Source: Lysinibacillus_B sp042920265 (GTDB taxonomy: Bacteria; Bacillota; Bacilli; Bacillales_A; Planococcaceae). Taken from it: DNA of 64,000 nucleotides. The stretch lies in the NCBI RefSeq assembly GCF_042920265.1, contig NZ_JBDQZI010000008.1, forward strand, positions 1-64,000, given 5' to 3'. This document shows, piece after piece, positions 1 to 8,794 of the stretch. Every line of letters starts with the position of its first letter. Position 1 is the stretch's first letter. Made by a program: the position numbers and the translations under genes. A model generated the notes under the pieces. It did not search any database and was not told the DNA's origin. It saw nothing but the letters and a program-made list of their open reading frames with translations.

Positions 1-70
1 TTAGAATACTCGAAGAGTACTTTTACTTAAAATAAGACTATAAAATACCCCTAAAAATATTAAAAATACA

Positions 71-110
71 AAAGGCCTTCAGAATGAGACCATTCTGAAG
101 GCCTTTTGTC
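71..110. terminator. Perfect 16-bp hairpin terminator
   Basis: The arms at 71-86 and 91-106 are perfect reverse complements with a 4-nt loop (AGAC), and the arms end in AAA/TTT followed by more T. It could end transcription entering from the left edge. Confidence 0.75.
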
Positions 111-122
111 GACAATCTGAAA

Positions 123-160
123 GTTAGAAGGATAAACTACATTATCCTTCTAACTTTTTT
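123..160. terminator. Terminator after the 162-710 gene
   Basis: GTTAGAAGGATAA at 123-135 pairs perfectly with TTATCCTTCTAAC at 142-154, followed by six T on the plus strand. It lies directly downstream of the minus-strand gene at 162-710 and may work in both directions. Confidence 0.7.
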
Positions 161-161
161 A

Positions 162-710
162 TTACATGGGGAAGTAGCGTATCTTGTTGACCCGTTCTTT
201 AACCAATAAATGAAATTCTCTTAATAATTTTTCAATAGGTTTCTTGAATTTAGCACGTGTAATAATTTGCTGTGCTTTTAAAAGATATGCTATATCATCA
301 TCTAGTTCTTTCGGTAATCCGACTTTAACCCAGATATCTGTTAAAGACCAATAATCTTTTTGAATATCAGATTCATCCAGACTTTTTAAAATATGAGTGA
401 GTAGAAAGGTGGCTTTATTATGGTTATTAGATTTAATTAAATGAGCAAAGGCATTTATAAATTCATTAGGTGTTAGAGTCTTTTCTTGAATAATAGCATC
501 TGCTAGTGTGCTATGTATTTCAATCAAGGTTTTCGCATTTATATTTTTTTCGCCTAAGTTTTTTACTAAAGGATTACAATTATACAAGTTTTCTATAGGT
601 TCAATCCAGTAACCCTCTAAAGTACGGAATTTTTCAGGTTCATCACGAAAAGTCGGGGTTGTCATTAAAAATAGTACCCTCGACTGTGGTCGAGGGCAAA
701 TTTTCTTCAT
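162..710 (-). CDS. Unrecognised 182-aa protein
   Basis: I do not recognise this protein. It is 182 aa, soluble, predicted largely helical, with no signal peptide or membrane segment. The N-terminus carries a basic CPRPQSR stretch, and a central part (residues about 65-125) is rich in Leu, Asn and Ile. The C-terminal third is Lys/Arg-rich (KFKKPIEKLLREFH). It is a lone minus-strand gene closed by a clear hairpin terminator, with only a weak Shine-Dalgarno sequence before the ATG. Its neighbourhood is AT-rich and contains decayed genes, so it may be a strain-specific accessory gene. It could also be a remnant of something longer. Confidence 0.6.
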   Translation of the reverse strand: MKKICPRPQSRVLFLMTTPTFRDEPEKFRTLEGYWIEPIENLYNCNPLVKNLGEKNINAKTLIEIHSTLADAIIQEKTLTPNEFINAFAHLIKSNNHNKATFLLTHILKSLDESDIQKDYWSLTDIWVKVGLPKELDDDIAYLLKAQQIITRAKFKKPIEKLLREFHLLVKERVNKIRYFPM

Positions 711-1334
711 CGCTCATTCATTTTAAGGATTACTTTTTTTTGAAAAATCACTCCAAGTTATAGTGTTAAATAAAATAAATAGCCTTTATTTTTTAGGTTA
801 ATTTGAAATCTTTGTGTAAATATATTATTCAATAAACACTATCTGTATCTTGAGATATACCGACATAATACCAATAGGTACCGACACAATACTGACAGAT
901 ACCGACACAATCCCGACAGATACCGACAATTTTACTGTCGGTTGTAATGTCGGTTGTACAAATGATAGACTCAGAGTACCTCGAGGGTAAATGAATTGCT
1001 ATAGTAATAAACAGATTTGATAGTTTGTCTGGAAAACAATTAAGATATGTAAGTTTTCGCTACTATACTAAAATGCACAACTTTCAAATTCTTTATATGG
1101 TCAACCCCAAGTTACGGTGATGAACCTTTTAAAGATAATGGACAATATAATTTTCTCATTGCTGAGAGTTCACAAAACAGCGTTGTGTCACCATTTCTTT
1201 TAAAGAAATACATAAAGCAGAGCCTTAGGAGGTGATTAGGTAAGTGGATAATTAGCATTCTTTTGAATGCTCAAATTTTTTATATCACGATCTATATTTT
1301 TAACACTTTAACAATTATATCGGGAGGTAATTAA
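711..1334. other. 624-bp gene-free region with octamer array and leader hairpin
   Basis: No convincing ORF is seen here. The stretch holds the phased TACCGACA array (858-954). At 1253-1270 a small hairpin (AGCATTC-TTTT-GAATGCT) is followed by an AT-rich run with six T. An SD-like GGAGGTGATTAGG near 1227 has no ORF behind it. The region separates a minus-strand gene from the secreted-protein gene at 1335, so promoters for both may lie here. Confidence 0.5.
858..954. repeat. Helically phased TACCGACA octamer array
   Basis: Exact TACCGACA occurs at 858, 879, 900 and 921, a strict 21-bp period. Degenerate copies sit between them at 868 (TACCAATA), 890 (TACTGACA) and 911 (TCCCGACA), so the octamer recurs every 10-11 bp for seven steps. 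Two inverted copies (TGTCGGT) follow at 936 and 948. A period of one DNA turn places every copy on the same helix face, as expected of a cooperative protein-binding array. No replication or partition gene lies beside it. Confidence 0.75.
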
Positions 1335-2750
1335 ATGACTATGAATAAGATTATCAGTGGGATCGTAAGTAGTATGGTAATATTCACTTGCTTGATAATA
1401 CCTTCAAATGCTTTCGCAAGTGGAGAACAATTGTTTGACAATACAGAGAGTTTCAAAGTTGTATACGATACAAATGCCGAAATTGAACAATTACAACCTG
1501 TTGAAATTAATTTATCAGAGGTGATAGACCAATCATCCTCAAATAAAAATTTTACAATTGAACATGAAATAAAAGAGAATGAGCATACACAGCTAAAATC
1601 CGCAAATACAAGAGCTTCTATAGATGGTAGTGTGAGTGATTATCTATTAGAAACCGGTGATGCAAAAATTTACAGTATAACAGTAAATCCATCTATTTTG
1701 TTACAAGCTAGATTAACACAGCCTAACAATAGTAATTTAGACTATGACTTATACATCTTTGATTCGACTGGAACAACCATTTTAGATGCTTCTGAAAATT
1801 ACACGTACATAAATTCTGACGGTACATTAGATGAATCAGTGGGTGTAATTAACCAAAACAGCGCAGCAGAAACATATTATCTGTATGTGCATTCCGCTAA
1901 AGGTGGAAGTATTAATGAAGCTTTTACATTGGACTACGCTATTAGTTATCCATACGACAATTTTGAAGCAGATGAACACCCAAGTGTAGCTAAACATTTT
2001 ACTTTTGGGATTGCAGGGGCATACATCGATTCAAGAAATATTAGTTCATCTATAGATAGTGATTGGTACGTTATCAATGTACCGTCAACTAGAAGTTATG
2101 ATGAGATTAATTTAAGCGTATCCACGTTATCAAGTAATGACACTAAAGTTGAAGTATACACGGATCTCTCCAATGGAAACTTTCAAATGAAAAAGGTACT
2201 ATCGAATGCAGGTAATTTGCCTGTTACTACAGGCAAATTCTACATTAAAGTTTCTTATGACGGAAGTAACTTTAATCAAAACGATGTGCAAAACTATACA
2301 TTAAGCTTAACTCCAGTATTAACTCCGCAGGATATCGTAATTACTGGGTACAATTCGGAGATGGGTCCGAATGATTATCCATCTGGATATTATTATGGCA
2401 GGCATTACAGAGCAAAAGGTTTTTTAGATATGATTGGGTATGTAACGACTACTGATGCTGAGACCGGCATTGTATATGGAGTTCCGTATACAAACGTAAC
2501 TGGTCATTATATAAACGAAGCATGGTCTGGTTCGGCGGCAAATAATATAAGAACCGGGACAAGTACGACAGATAGTACTGGTAAGTTTGTTGTTAACGTA
2601 GCATTACCTCCAGCAGTTGGTTCTATTTCCCAATACATCACAGTATCTACACATTACTATGATTACTGCGGAATTTTATTATATACTTCGAATAACTCGA
2701 GTATCCAAACACAAGACTTCATATACCACTTTGCATACTCAGCTCGATAA
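1335..2750 (+). CDS. Secreted protein with two pre-peptidase-like beta domains
   Basis: This 471-aa protein starts with a signal peptide (basic start, hydrophobic core ISGIVSSMVIFTCLIIP, probable cleavage after NAFA near residue 28), so it should be exported. Residues about 100-195 (GDAKIYSITVNPS... DYDLYIFDSTG... YYLYVHS) and 205-310 (DSDWYVINVPS... FYIKVSYDG) look like two copies of the PPC (bacterial pre-peptidase C-terminal) beta-sandwich, which normally accompanies secreted peptidases. No peptidase domain or catalytic motif is visible. The last 160 residues form an unrecognised Tyr/Gly-rich domain with one Cys. SD GGAGG lies 7 nt before the ATG. It probably acts outside the cell as a binding protein; function unknown. 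Confidence 0.7.
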   Translation: MTMNKIISGIVSSMVIFTCLIIPSNAFASGEQLFDNTESFKVVYDTNAEIEQLQPVEINLSEVIDQSSSNKNFTIEHEIKENEHTQLKSANTRASIDGSVSDYLLETGDAKIYSITVNPSILLQARLTQPNNSNLDYDLYIFDSTGTTILDASENYTYINSDGTLDESVGVINQNSAAETYYLYVHSAKGGSINEAFTLDYAISYPYDNFEADEHPSVAKHFTFGIAGAYIDSRNISSSIDSDWYVINVPSTRSYDEINLSVSTLSSNDTKVEVYTDLSNGNFQMKKVLSNAGNLPVTTGKFYIKVSYDGSNFNQNDVQNYTLSLTPVLTPQDIVITGYNSEMGPNDYPSGYYYGRHYRAKGFLDMIGYVTTTDAETGIVYGVPYTNVTGHYINEAWSGSAANNIRTGTSTTDSTGKFVVNVALPPAVGSISQYITVSTHYYDYCGILLYTSNNSSIQTQDFIYHFAYSAR

Positions 2751-2790
2751 TCGCCAAAAATATTGTTGCAAGTCTTCTGAGGACGGGCTA

Positions 2791-3719
2791 ATAGTTAATA
2801 GTATAAACAATTACCATAAAAGTGCCGTTTCAACGTACACTGCTTTGAAAGCAGCTCAGAGTAGTCGTATTGCAAAAGAAGAAAAAGAAAATAAAGAGCT
2901 AGCGAAATCTATTGAAAATATTATTGTAGAATTATCAGAAGATACATTAGCGAAATCAAGAGAAAGTAAATTTCAAGTTTTAGATGGAGAGTGGGGACAA
3001 CGGCTAGAAAGTTACCATCTTCAAAACCAAAATATTTGGGAATTCAGTTGAATGAAAGACTAGTAAATAGTCTGGACGGTTCAGATGGAAAAGTTATAGA
3101 TGTTGCCCATAGTATCATCAATGACAATTTATTAATCCGCGATGGTGCCACAACTGAAGAAGAAAGAAAGGCGTTAATTTCCTTAGGGTTGGAGAAAGCA
3201 AAATACTTATAGGAAAACTATATGACAAAAGAAAAAGCAACCGATTTCCTGAGTGCTATGGAAGAAATCGCGAAAATTGCGGTAAATGGGGGCAAAAATC
3301 AAAACGGCGTCATTCAATATTATATTCCCCGGGGACCATTAGTAGGGGCGCCTAATGATAATATTAACGAATTTGACGTGATGAAAAAGAAAGATCCCGC
3401 GGCTTGGCATGAATACAGTAACTTGATGAATAAAGCGGTAAAAAGCGGCGATACAGAAGGCATGATTTCAGCCATGATGCATGCATTAAACTGGAGCAAA
3501 AAAACGCACAAAGAAAATCCTCAGATCTTTGATGAGCAGATCAAAAATTATTCGGATTGGAAAGAACAAGTTGCCAATAGTAAGATACCAGATTTATTTT
3601 CAGAAATAGATGGAACCACTAAAGAAAGCTTTTTGATCAGTGCTAATCAATTGAATAACTTCATAAAACAGGAGACACTCGAAAGGAATATAAAGGTGTT
3701 TTTCAATTACCTGAGTTAA
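2791..3719 (+). pseudogene. Decayed gene with frameshift and in-frame stop
   Basis: Three adjacent ORF pieces read as one protein. The first piece (to about 2990, e.g. KAAQSSRIAKEEKENK) has no start codon. Near 2960-3010 the frame shifts and continues with KPKYLGIQLNERLVNSL. At 3210 a TAG interrupts an otherwise continuous reading frame (LEKAKYL-stop-ENYMTKEKATDF), which runs on to 3719. The product would have been soluble and Lys/Glu-rich. I cannot name the family; the N-terminal style resembles uncharacterised Bacillus proteins that follow small accessory genes. The piece starting at ATG 3222 has no good SD and is probably not expressed on its own. Confidence 0.7.
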
Positions 3720-3825
3720 TTTTAATTCGAAAACTGTAATTGAAAATAGAATCTAAAAGAGTAATTTCAGGTTACCATATTGTCATAACAAATTAGTAAG
3801 ACCTGAATATAAAGTGCATATCAGC

Positions 3826-3867
3826 AAAAATCCGTTGGCCTTTAAAAGACAGGCTAACGGATTTTTC
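3826..3867. terminator. Bidirectional hairpin terminator
   Basis: ATCCGTTGGCC (3830-3840) pairs with GGCTAACGGAT (3852-3862), with one G-T wobble, flanked by A5 and T5. It lies between the decayed gene and the convergent gene at 3877-4131 and can serve both. Confidence 0.7.
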
Positions 3868-3876
3868 ATAACACGA

Positions 3877-4131
3877 TTATATTGAATTCCTATGGGTTTT
3901 ACTTTTTTCCTTTCGTATATTTAATTCCTCGGATTTCATTTCGTCATGGGTAACGGTTATTTTCTTCGTTCCCTGAAACCGTTTAATCTTTCCTTGCTCG
4001 CTCTCCAATACCGGTTTAAAATGACGCAATTCCTCTTTCCCATAAACATAAACACCGACCATATGATTTTCAGATTCAGCGACACGAAGAAACGAAGACT
4101 TTACCTCCCTGTTCTTTAACGATTTGTTCAC
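3877..4131 (-). CDS. Small basic hypothetical protein, 84 aa
   Basis: I do not recognise this family. The protein is short, strongly basic (many Lys/Arg) and has no membrane segment. The central part (VGVYVYGKEELRHFKPVLE) looks like a small beta-rich fold, and the tail (RKEKSKTHRNSI) is highly charged. It is convergent with the upstream decayed gene, shares a hairpin terminator with it, and is divergent from cymR. The N-terminus reads MNKSLKNREVKSSF; an SD is not obvious. It could be a real small gene or a fragment of a larger one. Confidence 0.45.
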   Translation of the reverse strand: MNKSLKNREVKSSFLRVAESENHMVGVYVYGKEELRHFKPVLESEQGKIKRFQGTKKITVTHDEMKSEELNIRKEKSKTHRNSI

Positions 4132-4181
4132 TTTATATATGCATATATATAGAGTATTTTTACTAGGATTAGAAGGATATG

Positions 4182-4190
4182 TGTTATACT
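4182..4190 (+). promoter_or_regulatory. Extended -10 promoter of cymR
   Basis: TGTTATACT at 4182-4190 matches an extended -10 (TGnTATAAT) with one mismatch and lies 36 nt upstream of the cymR ATG. I see no good -35 at 17 bp, as is common for extended -10 promoters. Confidence 0.45.
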
Positions 4191-4226
4191 TACCTATACA
4201 TGAACTAGAACAATAGAGGTGTTAAC

Positions 4227-4646
4227 ATGAAAATTTCGACGAAGGGTCGTTACGGGTTAACGATTATGATTGAATTAGCAAAACATTATGGAGAAGGACC
4301 GATTCCATTACGTCAAATTGCAGCAGAAAAAGAATTATCAGAAGCGTATTTAGAGCAGTTAGTATCGCCGCTTCGTAATGCGGGACTTGTCAAAAGTGTG
4401 CGCGGTGCATACGGCGGTTATATGTTAGCGAATGCACCTACGGAAATTACGGCAGCAGATGTCGTTCGTGTATTAGAAGGGCCGATTCAGCCAGTGGAAG
4501 GCATTGAAAATGAGGAAGCACCACAGCGCGAGTTATGGTTACGCATTCGTGATGCGGTAAAAAATGTATTAGATACAACAACACTAGAAGATTTAGCGAA
4601 GTATACGGACAATACAATCCACGAAGGCTATATGTTCTACATTTAA
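4227..4646 (+). CDS. cymR: Rrf2-family transcription regulator CymR
   Basis: A 139-aa Rrf2-family winged-helix repressor. The N-terminal MKISTKGRYGLTIM is the family signature, followed by the HTH (PLRQIAAEKELSEAYLEQL) and the wing (SVRGAYGGY). In B. subtilis CymR is the master repressor of cysteine and sulfur-acquisition genes and works with the cysteine synthase CysK. There are no Fe-S ligand cysteines (no Cys at all), which separates it from IscR. The order cymR-iscS-mnmA-yrrB matches B. subtilis exactly, which supports the assignment. SD GAGGTG lies just before the ATG. It probably forms an operon with the next gene, 28 bp away. Confidence 0.9.
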   Translation: MKISTKGRYGLTIMIELAKHYGEGPIPLRQIAAEKELSEAYLEQLVSPLRNAGLVKSVRGAYGGYMLANAPTEITAADVVRVLEGPIQPVEGIENEEAPQRELWLRIRDAVKNVLDTTTLEDLAKYTDNTIHEGYMFYI

Positions 4647-4674
4647 GGTCAGCATTAAAGGAGTTTATAAACAA

Positions 4675-5817
4675 ATGAATACAATCTATCTGGATCATGC
4701 GGCAACAACACCAATGACACAAGACGTCATCGCTCGTATGACAGAAGCGATGGCGCATGTGTATGGCAATGCATCAAGCATCCATGCAGCAGGTCGTGAA
4801 GCGCGTAAGCATTTAGATGAAGCAAGAGCTGTGCTCGCACAATCCATTCATGCAAAGGCAAACGACATTATTTTTACGAGTGGTGGGACAGAAGCAGATA
4901 ATATGGCGATCTTTGGTACTGCAGTTGCCCGCCAACAAGAGGGCAAACATATTATCACAACACAAATCGAACACCATGCCGTTCTCCACGCTTGTCAAAA
5001 GCTTGAAAAAGAAGGTTTTGATGTTACATATTTGCCGGTGGATCAATCGGGTTGTGTACGTGTAGAAGATGTGGCGTCTGCGCTTCGAGAAGATACGATT
5101 TTAGTGACAATCATGTATGGGAATAATGAGGTAGGGACGATTCAACCGATTCAAGCTATTGGCGAATTGTTAAAAAATCACCAAGCGACATTTCATACAG
5201 ATGCGGTACAAGCGTACGGCATTGAACATTTAGATGTAGAAGCACTTGGTGTCGATTTATTAAGTGTTTCAGCCCATAAAATTAATGGACCAAAAGGGAT
5301 TGGCTTTTTATACGTAAAACAAGGTGTGAAACTAGCCAATTTATTATTTGGTGGTTCACAGGAAAAAAAGCGCCGTGCGGGTACAGAAAATATCCCTGCA
5401 GCACTTGGTTTTGCGACGGCTATCCAGCTTCAAGTAGCAGCGCGTGAAGTAAATCGCGCGAAATATCAACGCTTTAAACAGCTGCTAATCAAACAATTTG
5501 ACGAAGCGAAAATTTCGTATAAAGTAAATGGTGTACTAGATGATGCATTACCACATGTACTGAATGTTTCATTTGCGGGAACAGATGTGGAATCGTTTTT
5601 AATTAATCTTGATATGGCAGGCGTGCTTGTATCGAGCGGTTCTGCATGTACAGCTGGTTCTATTGATCCTTCCCATGTATTAGTCTCGATGTTCGGTGAA
5701 GGGGCAGAGGAATTACGTAGCTCTATTCGCTTTAGCTTCGGACAAAGATTAACAGACGAAGACGTCATAGAAGCAGGCAAACGAACAGCAAGCATTGTGA
5801 AGCGGCTCGTGAAATAA
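4675..5817 (+). CDS. iscS: Cysteine desulfurase (YrvO/IscS type)
   Basis: A class V PLP-dependent enzyme (380 aa, usual length) that takes sulfur from cysteine and forms an enzyme persulfide. Visible: YLDHAATTP start, cofactor-contact HHA (EHHAVLHAC), PLP lysine in SAHKINGPKG, and the catalytic Cys in SSGSACTAGS. In B. subtilis YrvO passes its sulfur specifically to MnmA for tRNA 2-thiolation, and the next gene here is mnmA. SD AAGGAG precedes the ATG. It is co-oriented with cymR, and the block is likely read as one transcript with mnmA after a 72-bp gap. Confidence 0.92.
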   Translation: MNTIYLDHAATTPMTQDVIARMTEAMAHVYGNASSIHAAGREARKHLDEARAVLAQSIHAKANDIIFTSGGTEADNMAIFGTAVARQQEGKHIITTQIEHHAVLHACQKLEKEGFDVTYLPVDQSGCVRVEDVASALREDTILVTIMYGNNEVGTIQPIQAIGELLKNHQATFHTDAVQAYGIEHLDVEALGVDLLSVSAHKINGPKGIGFLYVKQGVKLANLLFGGSQEKKRRAGTENIPAALGFATAIQLQVAAREVNRAKYQRFKQLLIKQFDEAKISYKVNGVLDDALPHVLNVSFAGTDVESFLINLDMAGVLVSSGSACTAGSIDPSHVLVSMFGEGAEELRSSIRFSFGQRLTDEDVIEAGKRTASIVKRLVK

Positions 5818-5889
5818 TAAAATGTTTAGTAACAAAATAAAGACTGCGCGCCTTTTACGCGATTTTGTCTAAGAAAAGGTGAAGAAACA

Positions 5890-7011
5890 ATGGTAGAAAC
5901 AAGAGATCCGTCTCAAATTCGTGTCGTAGTAGGCATGTCGGGCGGTGTAGATTCATCTGTAGCGGCGTATTTATTAAAACAGCAAGGCTATGATGTAATC
6001 GGTATTTTTATGAAAAACTGGGATGATACAGACGAAAACGGTGTTTGTACAGCAACGGAAGATTATGAAGACGTCATTGCTGTATGTAACCAAATCGGTA
6101 TTCCGTATTATGCTGTTAACTTTGAAAAACAATATTGGGATAAAGTATTTACGTACTTCCTAGATGAATATAAAGCGGGTCGCACACCAAACCCAGATGT
6201 CATGTGTAATAAGGAAATTAAGTTTAAAGCATTTCTAGAACATGCAATGAATCTTGGGGCAGATTATTTGGCAACAGGTCACTATGCACGTGTAGAAGAG
6301 CGTGACGGTGAAGTAGTCATGCTACGTGGTGTCGATAACAATAAAGACCAAACGTATTTTTTAAATCAGCTATCGCAAACACAGCTGTCTAAAGTGATGT
6401 TCCCAATCGGGCATTTACCGAAACCGGAAGTGCGTAAAATTGCGGAAGAAGCCGGTCTTGCTACAGCGAAGAAAAAAGACTCTACGGGCATTTGTTTTAT
6501 TGGAGAGCGTAACTTTAAAGAGTTCCTCAGTCAATACTTACCGGCACAGCCAGGTAAAATGGAAACCTTTGATGGGGAAGTAAAAGGAACACATGACGGT
6601 TTAATGTACTATACATTAGGGCAGCGCCACGGCTTAGGGATTGGTGGTGACGGAGAGCCTTGGTTCGTTTTAGGCAAAGATTTAGAACGGAATGTCTTAT
6701 ATGTAGGACAAGGCTTCCATCATGATAAACTGTATTCTGAGGCGTTAACAGCAGTGAAGATGAGCTTTACATCAGATGAGCCAAAACCTGCGAAATTTAG
6801 CTGTACAGCAAAATTCCGTTATCGTCAAACTGATTCCCCAGTTGAGGTGGAAATGCGCGAAGACGGGACAGCACTGATTACGTTTGCGGAGTCTCAACGT
6901 GCTATTACGCCAGGGCAAGCCGTTGTCTTATATGACGGCGATGTATGCCTAGGTGGCGGTACAATTCATGAAGTAATCAAAAATAATGAAAAGCTTACGT
7001 ATGTAGGGTAA
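5890..7011 (+). CDS. mnmA: tRNA-specific 2-thiouridylase MnmA
   Basis: This enzyme installs sulfur on U34 of tRNA Lys, Glu and Gln, using ATP and persulfide sulfur from the desulfurase encoded upstream. It is 373 aa, the normal length. The PP-loop GMSGGVDSSVAAYLL lies near residue 14. The two catalytic cysteines are seen in NPDVMCNKEIKF and STGICFIGERNF. The C-terminal beta-barrel (LGQRHGLGIGG...) is present. SD AAAAGGTGAAG precedes the ATG. A hairpin directly after the stop ends the operon. Confidence 0.95.
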   Translation: MVETRDPSQIRVVVGMSGGVDSSVAAYLLKQQGYDVIGIFMKNWDDTDENGVCTATEDYEDVIAVCNQIGIPYYAVNFEKQYWDKVFTYFLDEYKAGRTPNPDVMCNKEIKFKAFLEHAMNLGADYLATGHYARVEERDGEVVMLRGVDNNKDQTYFLNQLSQTQLSKVMFPIGHLPKPEVRKIAEEAGLATAKKKDSTGICFIGERNFKEFLSQYLPAQPGKMETFDGEVKGTHDGLMYYTLGQRHGLGIGGDGEPWFVLGKDLERNVLYVGQGFHHDKLYSEALTAVKMSFTSDEPKPAKFSCTAKFRYRQTDSPVEVEMREDGTALITFAESQRAITPGQAVVLYDGDVCLGGGTIHEVIKNNEKLTYVG

Positions 7012-7018
7012 ATAGGAA

Positions 7019-7050
7019 AAAGACAAAGTCAAATTTGGCTTTGTCTTTCG
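7019..7050 (+). terminator. Terminator after mnmA
   Basis: AAAGACAAAG (7019-7028) pairs with CTTTGTCTTT (7039-7048) around a 10-nt loop. It lies 8 nt after the mnmA stop. The following yrrB start is only 18 bp downstream, so read-through or a separate promoter must feed yrrB. Confidence 0.6.
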
Positions 7051-7066
7051 TTATGAGGTGAACTAG

Positions 7067-7732
7067 ATGGTAGTGGACTATAATGAAGTAGGAATTAAAG
7101 CATTTCAAGAAAAGCGTTATGAGGATGCAGCACAAGCATTTAACGATGCAATTGAACAAAACCCACATGATGCAGTAGGGTACATCAACTTCGGCAATTT
7201 ACTTGCGACAATGAATGATGTGGAGCGTGCGGAGCGCTTTTTCCAAAAAGCGATCACGGTAGATGAGCAAGCAGCGACGGCTTATTATGGATTAGCGAAT
7301 TTATATTACAATGCAGAACGCTTTGTGGAGGCAGCAAAGCTTTATCAAAAATCAATTGAGCATGGGATTGAAGGAGCGGATGCCTACTTTATGCTGGCGA
7401 AAAGCTTTGAGCGTGAAGGAAATCAGAAGTTAGCTTTACCATATATGCAACGCGCAGCCGAACTTGCGCCAAATGATGTGGAAATTCGTTTAGGTTATGG
7501 CATTTTACTTTGTACACTTGAAATATTTGAACAAGCAAAAACAGAGCTTGAATTTGTGATTGAGCAAGATATGAACAATGCGGATGCACACTACAATTTA
7601 GGTGTCCTTTATGCGGTATCGACCGATCAAATTGAGGATGCAAAGTATCATTTGAAGCAGGCGTATACATTAGCGCCAGAATTTGATCAAGCACGTTACA
7701 TTTACGACATGCTGTGTCAACGTCAAAACTAG
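7067..7732 (+). CDS. yrrB: TPR-repeat protein YrrB
   Basis: A 221-aa protein made almost entirely of tetratricopeptide repeats. About six 34-residue units are visible, with the typical small residues (e.g. AVGYINFGNLLATMND, AATAYYGLANLYYN, ADAHYNLGVLYAV). TPRs are protein-interaction scaffolds. In B. subtilis the orthologue lies between trmU and the recD2 helicase gene; here a 10-kb insertion separates it from recD2. No signal peptide is seen, so it is cytoplasmic. SD GAGGTG precedes the ATG. The binding partner is unknown. Confidence 0.88.
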   Translation: MVVDYNEVGIKAFQEKRYEDAAQAFNDAIEQNPHDAVGYINFGNLLATMNDVERAERFFQKAITVDEQAATAYYGLANLYYNAERFVEAAKLYQKSIEHGIEGADAYFMLAKSFEREGNQKLALPYMQRAAELAPNDVEIRLGYGILLCTLEIFEQAKTELEFVIEQDMNNADAHYNLGVLYAVSTDQIEDAKYHLKQAYTLAPEFDQARYIYDMLCQRQN

Positions 7733-7786
7733 ATTATATGTGTTGTGGTATCATAGTGAGTTTATACTAGAACAGGCTAAGCAGGA

Positions 7787-7830
7787 GGAGAGGTTTGGAA
7801 AGATTTTACTTTTCGGACCTCTCCTTTTTT
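7787..7830 (+). terminator. Terminator after yrrB
   Basis: GGAGAGGT (7787-7794) pairs with ACCTCTCC (7817-7824), extended inside by a GAAAG/CTTTTC arm, and is followed by T6. Confidence 0.8.
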
Positions 7831-8154
7831 AAGCTTATTTTTACAATTCTGTAACAATTTATTAGGGGATTATTGTAAAGATAATTGTTCAAATCATACT
7901 TTAATACTAAGGGAACGATTGTTTAAATTTAACAAATAGTTGATATATAGGCAATTTTAAGGAGTGTATACGAGATTTATATCAAGTGCAAAATAAAATA
8001 TCAGTCTTTTCATTCAGGTAAATGTGACGGTTTATATTACAAAATTGTAAAGATTGCACTCGAATTGTTGAAAACAATACAAATTTCTAAAAGAATTTGT
8101 TACAATTTTTGAGGTTTAAATATAGCAAACATTATTTTTTCGGAGGCACAGTCC
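7831..8154. other. AT-rich leader region of the pit operon
   Basis: About 320 bp without a gene, upstream of the Pit accessory gene. It contains several TTTAACA/TTGTTACA-like motifs (near 7925 and 8098) that resemble direct-repeat binding sites, but I cannot assign a regulator from them. The SD TCGGAGG lies before the ATG at 8155. Confidence 0.35.
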
Positions 8155-8775
8155 ATGTTTAGTTCAAAAAGACAAGATCCATTTTTTACAGCGCTTCATA
8201 AAATTGCGTTAAATGTACAAGAGGGCGTTCACTACGCAGACAACTATCGCATCGATACGGTAGCAGATTTAAAAGAAATCTCAGTAAGAATGAAGGAATA
8301 TGAAACAGCTGGCGATAAATTAATTCATGAGTTAATCGTCATGCTAAACAAATCGTTTATGACACCGATTGAGCGCGAAGATATTTTAGCTTTAGCTATT
8401 CGCATGGACGATATTTTAGATGAAACAGAAGGTACCGTTGCACGTTTTGATATGTATTCATTTACAGAAATTGATCAATCAATGCGTGATTTTTTAGGTT
8501 ATATTACAAAAGCAACGGACGAAATTGTAAAGGCGATGGAGCTGTTAACAAAAAGAGAATTATTAGGTATGCGTGAGCATGCTATTTTAGTGAAGGATTA
8601 TGAGCGTCAATGTGATGAAATCCAACGTTCATCCATTAAGCAATTATTCTTAAATGAAAAAGACCCGATTCGTTTAATCAAGTTTAAAGATTTATATGAG
8701 CGATTTGAAGAGATTGCAGATCACTGTCAAAACGTAGCAAATACGATTGAAACAATTATTATGCGTAACGCGTAA
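8155..8775 (+). CDS. DUF47 (PhoU-like) accessory protein of Pit
   Basis: A 206-aa all-helical cytoplasmic protein of the DUF47/YkaA family, related to PhoU. The N-terminus (RQDPFFTALHKIALNVQEG) and the acidic helix LAIRMDDILDETEG are typical of the family. In most Bacillales it sits directly before a Pit-type phosphate permease, as here (19 bp to the next start), and is thought to control that transporter. SD CGGAGG precedes the ATG. No metal-binding residues can be assigned with certainty, although the Asp/Glu clusters resemble those of PhoU proteins. Confidence 0.88.
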   Translation: MFSSKRQDPFFTALHKIALNVQEGVHYADNYRIDTVADLKEISVRMKEYETAGDKLIHELIVMLNKSFMTPIEREDILALAIRMDDILDETEGTVARFDMYSFTEIDQSMRDFLGYITKATDEIVKAMELLTKRELLGMREHAILVKDYERQCDEIQRSSIKQLFLNEKDPIRLIKFKDLYERFEEIADHCQNVANTIETIIMRNA

Positions 8776-8794
8776 TTAGCAGGAGACTTACGAT

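Noticed and set aside
2991..3719. Two independent small genes at 2991-3212 and 3222-3719
   Set aside because: They are in the same frame and read through the TAG as one protein; neither has a good SD.
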